Part shown: one piece after another, positions 1 to 12,419 of the stretch
Numbering within the stretch: the first letter of the stretch is position 1
Layout: every line of letters starts with the position of its first letter
Assembly (NCBI GenBank): GCA_025765615.1
Contig: JAIVFJ010000020.1
Location: 310,001-374,000 of the forward strand
DNA from: Zopfochytrium polystomum
Lineage: Eukaryota > Chytridiomycota > Chytridiomycetes > Chytridiales > Chytridiaceae
Reading direction: 5' to 3'
Length of the DNA stretch: 64,000 bases
Program-made: the position numbers and the translations under genes
Notes under the pieces: model-generated
The model's database searches: none
What the model saw: the letters and a program-made list of their open reading frames with translations, nothing else
Told to the model about the DNA's origin: nothing

Positions 1-513
1 ATGGCGGCCACCCTCGGCCTGGTCGTCCACGCCGCCGCCGACGGTATCGCCCTGGGCGCCGCCGTCGCCACCGACCAGTCCACCCTCGGCATGATCGTGT
101 TCCTCGCCATCATGCTGCACAAGGCGCCCACCGCGTTTGGCCTCGTCACCCACTTGCTGCGCGAGGGCGCGTCGCGAAAGACCATCAGGCAGCACCTCCT
201 CGCCTTTTCCCTCGCCGCCCCGCTGGGCGCCTTTGCAACGTTCTTGGTGCTGACACAGGTCGGCTGGGACGACGCGCTCGGCATGCGGACCTGGACTGGC
301 ATCTTGCTGCTGTTCAGCGCCGGATCCTTCCTCTACGTCGCGACCGTCCACATCCTGCCCGAGATCTACGCCAAGCCTGGAGGCGCGGGGGGAGGATCCG
401 GGCACCACCACCACGCCCACGGTGGCCAGCACGGCTCGGATCACTTGCTCACGACGCCGCAGGTTGTCGCCCTGGTGGCCGGCATGTTTGCGCCGTACTT
501 CCTAATGATCAAG
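1..513 (+). CDS. ZIP family metal transporter (ZIP9/ATX2-like), 3' part
   Basis: The reading frame is open from the first base, so the gene starts before the window. The translation holds several hydrophobic segments, including a helix with [12 protein letters not shown] and a later LHKAP; both are hallmarks of ZIP (SLC39) transporters, in which these His and Asp residues form the binuclear metal site. A His-rich loop ([11 protein letters not shown]) follows a [10 protein letters not shown] segment typical of the ZIP9/ATX2 subfamily, which moves zinc or manganese across Golgi or secretory membranes. The exon reaches AAG at 511-513, followed by a GTTCCG donor and a poly-T-rich intron with a possible acceptor at 570-571. 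The exon after that reads through charged sequence to a stop at 779-781 and looks unlike a ZIP C-terminus, so the true 3' end is unresolved. Confidence 0.8.
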
Positions 514-520
514 GTTCCGT

Positions 521-553
<33 letters not shown>

Positions 554-932
554 TGTTTTTGATTTTGTCAGACTGACATTCGCATGGGTCCTCTTTTATT
601 ATTAAGCATACCCACTGAAAGGACTATAATGAGACAAAGAATAGCGGATGAGCAGGACCGGAGGAAGAAAGGGGGTCCTGAAAACTGCAACGTAAGTGTG
701 ACATCTCAAGGGGGGTTTCAAGGCTACAATCAACAAAGAGGAAAAAAGAAGAACTGTGCGAAAAGGGGAACCTTAAATTGAACAGCCTTACAATTGAGGA
801 ACAGACGATGTACCCTGGTCAGAAAGGGGTAGAAAGAATAGATTCTATGTAAAGAGGGTTGCGGTGGGAGAAGAGGAAACCGAAAGGAATCTTATGATTC
901 ACACTTGCCGAGAGCGGTTTTCCCCATCGCCA
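514..932. other. 3' end of ZIP gene and convergent spacer
   Basis: Holds a T-rich tract at about 531-554, a possible small terminal exon of the ZIP gene (572-690, followed by a GTAAGTG at 690) and then non-coding sequence up to the stop codon of the oppositely oriented PX-PB1 gene. No other gene is seen. Confidence 0.4.
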
Positions 933-3900
933 TCACGCAGTGATGCATTTGATTGTCAGCTTTGCGTCCGTATCGGACAAACAGACTCCCCAGTCCTCCT
1001 CGTCTGCCACGATGATAGGAGTTCCCTCAGGATCGACATACTCGAAACTGTCAATCACGACTCTGTCGTCGCCTGCGCCGTCGAGAAGCGCGGTCGCCTT
1101 TTCTTCGAGTTTGCGCACCAGGGACGCGAAGGTTATGTTCCGAGAAATCTTGACCGCAACAAAGAAGTCCGCCATCAAGAAGTATGCCTTGACCTGGACA
1201 AAACGGTCTTCGATTTCGCGACGAGTCGTTGGACCACCAAGCGAATGCGAGCGGAGTAGCGCGGAGCGGCGAGAGACATCTCTCTCCCGGTTTGATCTTC
1301 CTCGCCCCCTGTCATCCTCATCGTCGTCATTTCCATTTTCATACTCGTCATCCGTACTGAAGCGTTTTGACGGCGCGGGCCGTGGGGGTGTCGCCTTCTC
1401 TGTGTTGTTGCGTCGCAAGCTGGAGCTTCGAGCGGGGCGCTCCCGGCTGGGCGAGCGACGTCTGGTGGCAGGGGGGGAAGCTCCACGAGATTCCCATGGG
1501 CGTGATATGGATTCCAAATTGGCCGGGGCGGAGGCCTCCCAATCGCGAACCGACCGTGAACCAGACGGCGATCGTGCAGGGGCCGGTCTCCGGGGATCTA
1601 CTCTTTCCAGAAGGGTTGGTCCTTCCCCAGAATCCATCATGATACCACCTGCGCTTCGAGAAAGTAAGCGATCGTATGGACTTGATGTAACAGTTGCACC
1701 CTTGCGCAGTGGGCGTTGTTCATATCGGTCTCCACTCGACCCCTCAACGAAGTCGTTCCTCTTTGGTGCAGTTGGTAGTGACTTGCTCCATAGTGGGGCT
1801 GAATTCGGTGGAAGTCGGCCAAGGGATGATGGGTATACCTGAACCACATCGTCCGGAGGAAGGTCCTCTGGGTAGTCCACGTCTGCATCCCCATACCTCC
1901 TTCCCCACTCCTGCAGGCGGCTCCCATCGGCAGTATTATTCCTTTGCAGTCGGCCCGAATCCAGCGAAGCACCCCCACTGCGAGTGATTTCGCGAACGAC
2001 CGCAGCCGTTCTATTCCACGGTGCGACCGCGTCTATAGTTGGTCCTGCGTCGTTGTCCGGACCATCCGCTGCGTTGGCGACAATTTCCTTCACTTTTGGT
2101 CGCGACATTGATCTGGACCGGTACACGTTCGGCGTACCCCTGGAAGGGCTTCGGCTCTTGCTGTCGTCTGAGGGGCGGGAGACTGTGCGGGCGCGTCCAC
2201 GATCTAATGTAACTACTCTGAAGTCCTCTTCCGGTCGCAAAGGGATTGGTTCCATTTTTTCAGGCCGCCGCGAATTTTCCAAGCCGACGGGGTCAGAGAT
2301 GACTTGAGCCGACATAACAGTGTTCTCATTCAAGTTCGACTTATTTCGGCGAAGTGTCCGATTGATCGTCCCGATGACCATGGAGCGGAGCGAGGACTTC
2401 CCCTTGGAAGCCTGTGGTGGGTCCGGGGATGGTGATGGTGTACTGGAAGAAGGCATGCCATCTCTGCTACGGAATTCATCACGAGGGCTGAAACGAGCAT
2501 CGTCTCGTTGGTAAAAGTCCGCCATGGCGCCGTTCCGTGAATCTTCTCGGCTGTTTTTATAATAGTCGATTGGGTTGATCAGTTTCTCTGAGGCGATTTG
2601 ATTAGCTCGGTCCCTCCGTCGCTGGTACAAGTCCGGATCTGCGTCCCGTAATGGGCTCCTATTTTCCATCGAACCAGATCGCCATTGTGGGTCGTCACGA
2701 TCGTTCCAACTCGGTTGATTGTCATTTATACCGAATAATTTTTGGTTCGACACTTTGTTGTGGGTGTAATCATTCGAGAGCTCGCCAGACCGTCGTCCGC
2801 TTTCATCGCTTTCCGCCTCTGGGTCGCTTTTGTCGTCCTGGAAGCTACCTGCATCAGCAAAAGATGAGCCCCGCCTTTTACTGAAGTCGCCAAATGCCTG
2901 CCCAATGAATGACGGTGGTGGGGCCCTCTGCTCTTTAACTTGAGACACATCGTTCACCCACGCCGTCGTCACCTTTATGCGCGAGTTCTTTCGACGATTA
3001 TTCCCAGGCAGCCCTGTGTCCCCACGAGCATCACCATCAGCGCCAACGCCACGTCTTCCAGAACGTGCCGCTTTTGCCAGGGCCGCTAAATCGACGTCCA
3101 AAGACGATGAGTTTCGAGCGGGAATATTTGGGTAAGGGTTAGCTCCGCCCGCGGCGCCAGGCTCCGGAAGACGTTTTGTTCGTCTCTCGCCTACAGCCTC
3201 AGACGGGGTGATTTCGCTTAATGCAACTGTTGATTCCATAACACTTTGATCTTCTTTTATCGAAGCTGGGCGAGAGGCCTCCGCCAATCCCCGTTTTATG
3301 ACGATTGGTGCATCCTCTCTCCTCGACACTACGGACTCACGGAGGGAGGAGACTGGCCTGCGAGGTGCGGGTGCGGTGGGAGCCCTTCGAGTGGTGGGAG
3401 CCCAGAAGTTGCCGTCATCAATAAGGGGACCAGTAATATTCGTCATTGTTTCGAAAGCGTTTTCGTCCTCATCGTCGTATGCATACGAGGCGACTGTCCT
3501 TCGCTTCTCCTCAGTATCATCAGCTGCATCATCAGGATTATTTCCGTACCCAGTCAGCTTTGCAAGGTACGATGTCAGTTGGGCGGCAACTGTTGCTGGG
3601 GTTGGAGCGGGAGTTGATGGCGGCTCCGGTGAGGACGTAGCCAGAGGGGGCGGCGTTCCATTTGGTTCTGACTGCAGATCCTGCACGATGGCCCCATCAG
3701 CAACTAGGACTTTCGGCTCCACGCGACGCTTTGGGGCCGCAAGAAGGCCACCGCTTTGAGGACCCGCAGACATAACAAAGGGAGGGGGAGGCGACGGCGA
3801 GCGCGAACTGGTTGATTCCTCAGCTTCAAACTGCGCTGCTGGTTCTTCGCGTTGACGGGGTGCGGTTGCCACTTTTAGGTCCTTGACGTCACTTTTCCTC

Positions 3901-5515
3901 ACTGTGGAGGTTGGGACAATGTCCAAACGAGACGAAGAACGTGCAGATATTGGCGGCCGAGCGGAACCGGGCAATGGCTGAGGTTGTATTGGAGCAGATC
4001 CACTTCTTGCCCTGACATCGAGCACTTCATTCTTCACCGATGCTGGCTTGGTGTTCACCGGCTCCCGCGACGGTAGTGAAGCTTTCGACTCGGAATTTGA
4101 TCGCGCCAGACCATCGTTGGGCGAAGGATCCGATTGGCCCGCCAAAATAGCTAAAGAGGTAGATCGGGTTCCGACATTAATCGGCGTTTGGGGCAGAGGT
4201 CGACTCTTTTTCTTTGTGACTCGCTTGCCGGCAGATGGCACATCGGCATCGGAACTTGTCCTCACAGTCAATTCTTCGCGTTTCTTTTGGCGCTTCTTTT
4301 CGTCTGCGGCTCTGTTCACTTCAACTGTACAGTTAGATTAAGAACGTTTTCCCCTTGGATTAGACACTTACGTGAGGCAAGAACTTGGTTGTACAAGGGT
4401 GCGTTAACCTCCCCTCCCTGAAGATCTGCGTCTGCCACCGCCGACGCAACCACAAACTTTCTAGCAACGACACTGTTTCGTGGTGGTCCTTTTGCCGCCT
4501 CGTCGTAAAGCGCACTTATCACTTGATTTAAAGCCGAGGACGAAACAGTTTCATCATTGGCACTTTGAATCTTAGGAAGCAGACTTCCTCGGCGGTTGGA
4601 GTCGTCAGAGGAAAGGTCATTCATTTGTCGGGACATACGGCGCCGCTGCTCGATCGGTGCCAGCCAGTCTTCTTCCAGTGGGGCATCGTCGTCGCCAGCG
4701 AATCCAACTCGACGTCCCTTGTTTTTCGGTTTAAGTGTAAGAATCCCGTTCCCCGTTATAGCAGCCGGATTTCCCTCCCCACTGTACAAGGTTCCCTTGG
4801 ATGGATTTGAAGAGAAGATGTTTGCGGTTGGCGGCGGGTTACTCGTTTTTCCTCGAACATCGCGGCTGTCGGAATTGCCATTCCGTCGACCCAAAGTTAT
4901 GGGCCTGAAAAGTGCCCCAGGTCGCCAGTTCGATCGTGCTTTGACTTGGTCAGGCTGTATTCGTCGGCGGGTGGCTTCCCAGTCTGACGGGGATGGGGAG
5001 AAGAAATCATTGATGAAATCCAACGACCAGATAACTGGAGATAAGGACATAACATCCTGAAGGTACATATCGAGCAGTGTGACCCTCTCCTCGTTGTCCT
5101 CCTGGGTGGTTACTTTCCGCCTTTTGGGGAGGGTGAGGAAGGAGAGCGACTGTTTACGCTTCTTGTCGAGGAGAATAGCATCCTGATTCTTCGCATGCAG
5201 AAGGTGGTCTTGAAGCTTTGCATTAAACGCAAAGAATTCTTCAAACGATCGCCGAATGCACAGTGCGTGCGATGAAGGAGCGTTCATGTTGGCAGGCAGA
5301 GGCTTATTTGTTGAGATCGTAATGACGAAGAGAGTGGCAGAAGTATCGGTCGGCGACGCTAGCAAATCGTCCTCCCAGCCAACAACGTGAACATCCTTGA
5401 ACGGGACATCCGAGGCTTGGGACTGCAGATCGCGGGGAGATAGCGGGCGTGCCGCCGTCGGCAGCGGCGACAGCGACGACGGCGATTCCTGCGACGGCCG
5501 CACCTGCTTAGACAT
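933..5515 (-). CDS. PX and PB1 domain scaffold protein (Bem1/p40phox-like architecture)
   Basis: Two exons, 5515-4372 and 4324-933, joined across a 47-nt intron with a GTAAGTG donor and a CTAACTGTACAG branch/acceptor; the phases match and give about 1511 residues. Residues 35-165 form a PX phosphoinositide-binding domain (conserved RRSFEEFFAFNAKL, LP.RR and a terminal FINDFFSP helix). The last 90 residues form a PB1 domain ending in a DPEGTPIIVADEEDWGVCL-type acidic stretch. The roughly 1250 residues between are low-complexity Ser/Pro/Arg-rich sequence with many SP and RSxS sites. PX plus PB1 is the arrangement of yeast Bem1/Scd2 (polarity, Cdc24 binding) and of p40phox, but I see no SH3 domain. 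Start 5515 (MSKQVRPSQ) is the first ATG after an acceptor-like TTTAATTAGCAG at about 5570, so an upstream exon is possible. Confidence 0.75.
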
Positions 5516-5857
5516 GCGACGTCGCTCGTCTGTCTGTTTCCACTCTGCCAAAAAGGCAAGGATACTGCTAATTAAATGCAACAACGACCAGTCAGGCCCG
5601 GTTGGGTGTTGTTGAGAAAAGAATAAGCAAAAACGAAAAAAAATTAAACAGTTGGCAAAAAAACAACACTCAAAGCAGCAGAAACCAGTCTGCAACACCA
5701 CTCTTGCCTTGTGGGACGCAAGTTCCCCAATAAGATGTGAACGTCGATTGTCGAATTCTTTCACTGAGTGCTCGAGGGGAAGCAGGTGCGGGCAACATGA
5801 CGGCGCATTTTCTTATTCAGCGCGGATATTTCTATATTTCAAAACAACATAGGATTG
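5516..5857. promoter_or_regulatory. Spacer between two tandem minus-strand genes
   Basis: About 340 bases that must hold the 3' end of the Zn2Cys6 regulator gene and the promoter of the PX-PB1 gene. It is A-rich with no convincing coding potential. The ORF continuing upstream of 5515 is low quality and may be 5' UTR or an undetected first exon. Confidence 0.35.
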
Positions 5858-8287
5858 TTAAGGCGCAATTGGCGCTGTGTCCCTCATCGAGGCAACCTCC
5901 ACAACTGCCGCCACGGCAACCTCCGCCGCTGAGGCCGCATCCGACATAATGACTTCCTGCATCGAGTTCGCCAGGCTTGCGATGACTGCTTCGGCGCCGT
6001 CTGTAAAAACGACCAAATAAGTGTGCCCGTAATAGTAAATCGGAGTGCAAAATGGTTCCAAAAGTTAAACTAACGCACCGGGTAGACTCAGTGCATTGAA
6101 CACGGCAGCGAGAGCCGGCGCACCGTGGGCGCTCGGCAGAAGCATCGACATAGCCGCCAGTGCGTGGAGAAACTCGTCAGGAATCGCGACGTCGGCCATG
6201 GTGACTAAAGTCCGCATAATCTGTTCGACCGAGGTTGCCACTGGTCCCACGGTTGCAGTCGCCGAAACCGAAGCACTTTCAGAAGTTGAGCTAATCTCTC
6301 CCGCCGGAGCGTCCGAAGTTGATGGAGAAGAAGCTTCCGAGAAATCAGACACGGCAGGAGGTGCGGACGAAACTCCGTCTTCAGTTTTGACCAAATGCAA
6401 TTGGAAGGACGTGTTCAACTCGCCACCGCAATCCACTGCAAGGAAGTCTGCCTGCTCCAAAAAAACCCCAGAACCGAGTACGTCTGCGACCTGCGGATGC
6501 TGCGATCGATTTAGACTTGGCGCATTTGCCAAAGCCTTTGGGGTCGATTCTGTTGCCGTGAACAATTTTTTCGACGCTGCCTTTGTTGCACTCCGAGGAA
6601 CTAAAGCAAGTGCAGGGACTGACGGCACGGCAATCGCGTCTGTATCGACTTTTTTTGCCTTTTTGACTGGCTTTCGAGACAGGGCAGAGTCCAGGGGAAG
6701 GGGAAAAGGCCTCTTTGCGAGAATGGCGCTTGAGTTGGACGTAGTCGCACTGCTGTCAATTTGATTTCCAGCAGAGGCGTTGGAGTTGATCTTGCTGTCA
6801 AGGGAGGGCTCTGAACCAAGGAGTCCTGCAATTGACGGTTTGGCTTCGCGATCAGCCTGTGAAAACTTATCATTGTCTGTCGACGCCACGGGAGATGGAA
6901 GCTGGGCGGCTGCTTCATCCGGAGGGGTTGCAACTGCAACCAAACTGGGTGTGGCATTTCGAACTGTCGTCTCTTTATGTGATGCAGCAGTGGAAGTAGC
7001 TAGCGCAGCAGCTTCAAGTGCTGCTCGCCTTGCTGCGTTGCACGGCCGACCGCGCTTCTTCCGCTCTGCATCAACACATGTCTCAGCTTTACCGAGCCGT
7101 ACACAACGCTTGTAAAGAACAGATTTGTGAGATGAAGGCACTAAGCGAGGGGCTTGCCATACCTGACACGGGCGGGAAATGTCACATGCGACATGCGATG
7201 TCTTGCAGTTCACACAGGCCTTGTGAACATAAACTTTCGCCTTGGCAGAGTCTTTTTGCTCCTTGGGCGCTTCAAGGAGGTCTGGAGAGCTCTTCAGACG
7301 CGGCAGTTCCGCCGCGACCGCCAACTGACCTTGGGCTAGCCGCTCTGTCACATCAGGAGACAATACAGCCTCGCTCGTGCTGGCTTTCCGGCCAACAACG
7401 AGATTCGTCACATCGACAGCTTCGCTGGTGAGGGAGGAGTCGATGGCCCCATCCGTGGGTTCAACTTCGCATTCCATGTGGTTAGGAAGGCTTTTCGGCA
7501 CACCGCACGACCAGTCCACAGCTTCAATATCTTTCAGCGCATCCAACCACTGTTCGTCCCCTTTTTGCAGAATGTCGTCGTCCAAGAGCAGCATCATGTC
7601 ACCATCATCCAGCGTCACAACTCCACTGTGGTCCAGTGTGTCGTCCAATAGTGGCGCCAGCCGGGAAGGCGCCACTGCTGCTTCCAATGAGTCAAGAGTA
7701 TCGACAACGACACGTCCAACACCGTCTCCCGCCCCAACTCCTCGGCCTTCACCAATGACAACCCCGCCATCGCCAGAGCATCCAATACCATCCCCATCTG
7801 TCCCAAACGAGAACGGGTGCGCACGGTGCCCAAAGTGATCGGTGTGGTTGTCACGGTGGTCGGGTAGGCTGAGGAGGAAAGAGTTGGAGGACCCACTTTC
7901 GTCCTCGCAGATCACCGCCAATTCCCCAGACTCCCCGAAGGGCGTTGAGGTGGTTGACGTCATCGAGGGCAGATTCGGGGGGGCAGGTGAGGACACCACG
8001 TCGCCAGCGACGACGCCGCCATCGCCAGCGTGGGGACCCTGCCTTTCGCCAACGACGGCGGAAGGCGTCGGGCTGAAGCTGCGCGTCGTCTGCATCGCGA
8101 GTGTGAGTGCTGCGACCGCGGGCACAGGAGAGCCTGGAGCGACAGCGGCAGCGGCGAGGCGCGGTGCGGCGCTGCGTTGGGCACGCACGCGGCTGAAGGG
8201 AGGGGAAGGGTGCCGCACCTGACGGCCGAAGGGGACGCCTCCGGTGACGACAGGGGCACCGCCGATGGGCCCCACCGCTCCCGCCAT
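5858..8287 (-). CDS. Zn2Cys6 binuclear cluster transcription factor
   Basis: Three exons (8287-7163, 7108-6079, 6000-5858) give about 765 residues. The DNA-binding domain is split by a 54-nt intron (7109-7162, GTATGG...TTTACAAG). Splicing gives a C-x2-C-x6-C-x5-C-x2-C-x7-C cluster (ACVNCKTSHVAC, then RPCQRCVRLGKAETC) at about residues 355-388, followed by a basic KKRGRP tail. That pattern is the fungal GAL4-type binuclear zinc cluster, closest in feel to the ERT1/AcuK/RDS2 style with SRPC.RC. The second intron (6001-6078, GTGCGT...TTTTTACAG) joins a small last exon rich in Ala and ending at TAA 5858-5860. The rest is low-complexity acidic and Ser/Ala-rich sequence, plausible as activation regions. 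No PAS or fungal_trans domain is evident. The target genes are unknown. Confidence 0.85.
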
Positions 8288-8762
8288 AGTGGACGAGGAC
8301 GGCGAGAAGCCTCCTCCGCGAAGGCGGAGAGGGCGCGGAGAGAGCTCGAGCTGAGGTGGGAGCAGTCGGGGTGAACGAGAGCGAAGGTGAAGGGAAAGAA
8401 GGACACGACGACGCCAGCGGCTTGGGGCAGGAGGACAGTCTTGTGCAGGAAATCGTGGTGGAAGGAGTGATGTTGCCCGGGCTGAACGGCGCGGACGATT
8501 TGCTTTGCTTAGCCGTGATCCAACTGCCGGCCGAGGGGCTGCTATCGCTCGCAGCGGGGGTGCAAGGAGAGGAAGGACAGGCGTGGGGCGCCGCGATGAC
8601 GAGGTGAGGGTCGTGAGGGCCAGATCACGTGGACGGTGGCCCTCGCTACTGTTTCAAACAACAGAAGAAAAAAACAAAGGGGCCCCACTGCGCCACACCC
8701 CCCCCAAACCAAACGATAACATTAGATGTAAGCGGAAGGACGCAGGGGAACAGTTTATTTCT
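8288..8762. promoter_or_regulatory. Spacer upstream of the Zn2Cys6 regulator
   Basis: About 475 bases between the stop of the F-box-like gene and the start of the regulator, both on the minus strand. It must contain the regulator's promoter and 5' UTR. It is GC-rich near 8300-8620 and A-rich after 8660. ORFs here look like compositional shadows. Confidence 0.35.
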
Positions 8763-9793
8763 TCAATCACGTCGGCTCACTTTCAACAAGAATTGCACAT
8801 TCTTAGCTATTCTTCTAAAATTTCGGCTTTCGGAGCAGAAGTACAGCCTCTTCCAGTCAACTTCCTTTGCATCGTACTCTGCCACACAGTCCTGCACTGT
8901 CCGCGTCGGAACGCGCGCAAAGCCATCCCGCACACAATGCAGCCGCCATCCCATTCTGCGGCCGTACGCGTACCAGGATCGGCTCGTCGAGAGAAGGTTC
9001 AAAGAGGTATAACCAGAGCCGAGTAAACGAACAACCTCGTCAACGATGGCGGGGGGAAGAGAGCACGGCGAGGAAAAGGGCTGGTGCCGCGTTTCATAGC
9101 CCACTTCTCCAATCTGTGGCAGAGGCGTCAGCTCGATGGAGCCTTCGTAAGACCCTTCTCGCACGAGAAACAGGTGGAGCGGAGAGTACATATCGAAAGG
9201 CTCGTCTGGGCCTGGCACGTCAGCTGTTTTGACATTCTTCCAATCCGCCTCAGCCGCGCGAATATCGTCGCACATCTCCAAGCCGTACTTTTTCGCGACG
9301 AGATCCCCCAGCCACCACAGCGTGTCAGGTCTCGACAAAACGTACGCATGAGACCCTTGCAGTTCGGGGGACTGCTCCTGTGTCGACTGAATTCCGGCGT
9401 CGTCGGGGCATGCCTGGTGCTGTGAACTCCATGTTGAAGACGTGCACTCGTCAATAAACCCGTCCTGCAGAAAGAACTCGACCAACTTGGTTATCGGCAA
9501 GGATTGTTGATTAAATGAAAAGTCAATCCATTTTGCACAGCTTGCGTGAAAAGGAAAACCGAAATCTGCAGTGGTGCGCCGTTCAGATAGTTGAACAACG
9601 ATATTCGCAAAAGCTCACCATTTTCAAGACTCTCGTGATCCTCATAGTAGAAATTTGCCAAAACATCTTCAACATCTTCCATTCGAAACCAGCAGGAAGA
9701 AGAGAGATCCGGGTTAAAATTCGCCTGCAGTTCTGACGTTCCTTGAGCAGCCTCGCCGTAAAATTCCTCGACGCTGCCATAAACGCCTCCCAC
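8763..9793 (-). CDS. F-box-like protein, 5' exons unresolved
   Basis: The 3' exon (about 9475-8763) encodes about 240 residues with a central F-box-like helix pair: LPPAIVDEVVRLLGSGYTSL followed by LLSTSRSWYAYGRRMGWRL. That is the shape of an F-box (Leu-Pro start, a Trp-containing second half) used to dock substrate receptors on SKP1-cullin ubiquitin ligases. A preceding exon (about 9790-9625, acidic MEDVEDVLANFYYEDHESLEN) has a good GTGAGC donor at about 9617. The matching acceptor is ambiguous: the phase fits CTGCAAG at about 9358 better than sites nearer 9490. Exons further upstream, towards 10137, cannot be fixed. A related, disabled-looking sequence lies at 12420-13400. Confidence 0.45.
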
Positions 9794-10145
9794 TCCTACT
9801 TTGCTCCACCGTCCTGTTCGAAGGAGTCCTGCGTTGAGTGCAACACGTCAGTGGTGCGTCCCTAAGAGCGCACAAGATGGAAGGATAATTGCCGACGGCG
9901 AAGCAGTGGAATGGCATGATCGAAAGGCGGAGAGACCTCTTGCCGTCGCGTGGTGGCTCGTGCAGGTGGTAGTGATGGACACTCCGCAAAGCTTGCAGTA
10001 TGAGTCCCAACAGCCCATCGCGCACTCCAGATACCGGCACAGCTTCCTCCACCGTCAATAATATATATAGAGTTCATCCGGCCTTTGCCAATCTCCTCCA
10101 TTGTCATGCATGACAAGTCTTTCCTTCTCGAGTCCATCAACGCTC

Positions 10146-12118
10146 ATGGCATTGGCGGCAATTTCGGGTGCCAGCCTCAGCCGATCTCGTTACGTGGTCC
10201 CATCTCTGTTCTGCCAACTGCATCGACTGTCCAACGCGTCCCACAGGAGATCCGGTCGCCCCCGGCGCCCCGCACACCCTTCGCACCCCACCGTGCGGTC
10301 TTTCGCCACGGCAATTTCTCCAATGAATTCAGTCGCCGCGGAAAATACAAACGGAAACGACGGCCACGGTGCGCAACCCCAAGCCGCGAGGGCTGCTGTT
10401 ACGACGGAGCAGCCAGATTCGCCCAACAACGTGATACGGCCAAGAAAGGGCTTACGACCTGTGGTCAATGTGCCAACGACGGAAATCACAAACTGGGAGT
10501 CAAGCAATCTTCCGCCAAGCTGGATTGCCTGTTTGAAGTCAGAAGGGATCAGGGAGCCCACGCCTATTCAAAAACAGGTGATGTGTGCCGTGGATTGTTG
10601 TAACAGTTCGCTGACTGAGAGATTATCGTATTTCAGTCTTTTCACGTCATTGCAAGCGGGACAAGCTGCCTTCTTCGCAGCGAAACAGGCTCAGGAAAAA
10701 CTCTAGCGTATTTGCTCCCGCTTCTCCTTCGTCTTCTTCCGTCCACTCTTTCTTTCGTCGTCCGAAAAATCAATCCACTTTCACCCTCGATCATGATTTT
10801 CACTAAGACGGAGCAGGCGTGCCATCACCTCGTTGCTCAGCTCAAATCTCTGCCAGGCCTAGGTCTCAAGTGCATTGTCATACCCCCACCTTCGGATGTT
10901 CCTCAGACGTCGCTTTACTTCCCTGACATCGGCGTCGCCACCCCTGAAACGTTTGTCCGGTATCACCAAAGAAACACCAAACTCTACAAGTTGCTCGCGC
11001 GAACGGAAGGAATTGTATTTGACGAAGCCGATGCGACGGTAACCGCCGAAGTCTCTAAAAAGCTCATCCGCGAAACCTTGGAGATTCGGAAGGTACGGAG
11101 AAGTGGGCCGCAAGGTCGGCCCGAACGGCCACGCCCCTTCCAGTATGTGTTTTCCGCAGCAACGCTGCCAAATGGCAGCGTCAGAGGCTCTCCGAAGAAG
11201 GACACTGTCAAATATCTACTGGGATCTATTCCAGACATCGTTACGGTCGATTCTGCGCACGTTCACTGCCTACCACCGCAATTGGAGCAGCGGTTTGTTT
11301 ATCTTGCATCTGTGTCCCCAATCGGACGGAAACGGCCCGCAGACAGCTCCGAAGGCACAATTGTGCCACCCCTGGAGGAAGTGGATAAGCTGGTCTACGC
11401 GGAGACCGTCTTCCGCGAGAAACTGGACTTACTCTTTCACAAAATGGCTGCGAGCCTAAAATCTGAGCGCAATTCCTCCGCGCTTCTGTCAGACCGATGG
11501 ATCGTGTTTTGCAACGATCGCGAGACGACCGAGCGCGTCCACGCCGCAATCCGGCTCGCAATAACGCGAGGCGAGCTGCGCTCGACGGTGTCGTTCGGAT
11601 ACGTCCACGAAGGCGTGGACGATGAGTGGCGCATCCGCTCAGTCGCCGACTTCGCAACGCCAGAGTACGGGGCCGGAACACAGCCGGAGTTGCACGTGTT
11701 TGTTGCGACGGATGCCGGGTCCCGCGGCATTGATTACCAGTTCGTCTCAACTGTCGTGAACTTTGACTTTCCCACCAACGCCGTCGACTACATGCAGCGC
11801 GCGGGCCGGACGGCTCGGCAGGGACTCGCCGGGACGGTGCTTTCGTTCGTTGCCGCCGAGGATGCCGGGCTTGCTACGCGAATTAAGCACGTAGGCAAAG
11901 GCACGTTTGCTGAGACGGAGAATGGTGGGCGGGGTGTTTTTACTCGAAAGGTGGCCGTAACGAGGAAGGATAAGCGAGACAGAGAGAGGGAGCTGTTCAT
12001 GTTGGAGAAGTTTGAGGCCAGGGGCAAGCTGAAGGAGAAGGGGAAGCAGAAACTGGAGGCTTTGCGACTCGCAATGCTTGAAAGGAATGCAAGTAGAAAG
12101 GAGAAGAAAACCGTGTAA
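10146..12118 (+). CDS. DEAD-box RNA helicase, probably mitochondrial (MRH4-like)
   Basis: Two exons, to 10577 and from 10637, are joined over a 59-nt intron (GTGATG...TATTTCAG) that falls between the Q motif (EPTPIQKQ) and motif I. After splicing motif I reads SETGSGKT, motif II FDEADATV (DEAD), motif III SAATLP, motif V ATDAGSRGIDY and motif VI YMQRAGRTARQG: a complete SF2 helicase core of about 637 residues. The N-terminus is rich in Arg, Ser and Ala with no acidic residues (MALAAISGASLSRSR), as expected of a mitochondrial presequence. With the single-domain layout this suggests an MRH4/DDX28-type role in mitochondrial ribosome assembly. An upstream in-frame ATG at 10101 is possible. The C-terminus is a Lys/Arg-rich tail. 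Confidence 0.88.
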
Positions 12119-12419
12119 ATACTCTAAGTCGCCGGAGCCAACATTGGTTTTCATTTCGGCTCAATGTTCCACAACCTTTTGTGTCTTGCGTCCGACTCGG
12201 CTTCAAATCCTTTGGCTCTGCATGGATATCAAGGTGAGCACACACAACCGGGAAGCGATTGGAAGAAAGGCTGCTTGTGCGTCGCTCGCTGTTCGATCTG
12301 AGTACAATCGATCGATCGTACGACGCTGCAAATTGCGTGAATGAAATAACTTGGCCCGACAACTCCACCCTTTGTGACTCTGAATAACGTGCTACCGCTG
12401 AAACCGCTGCTTTTCATTA

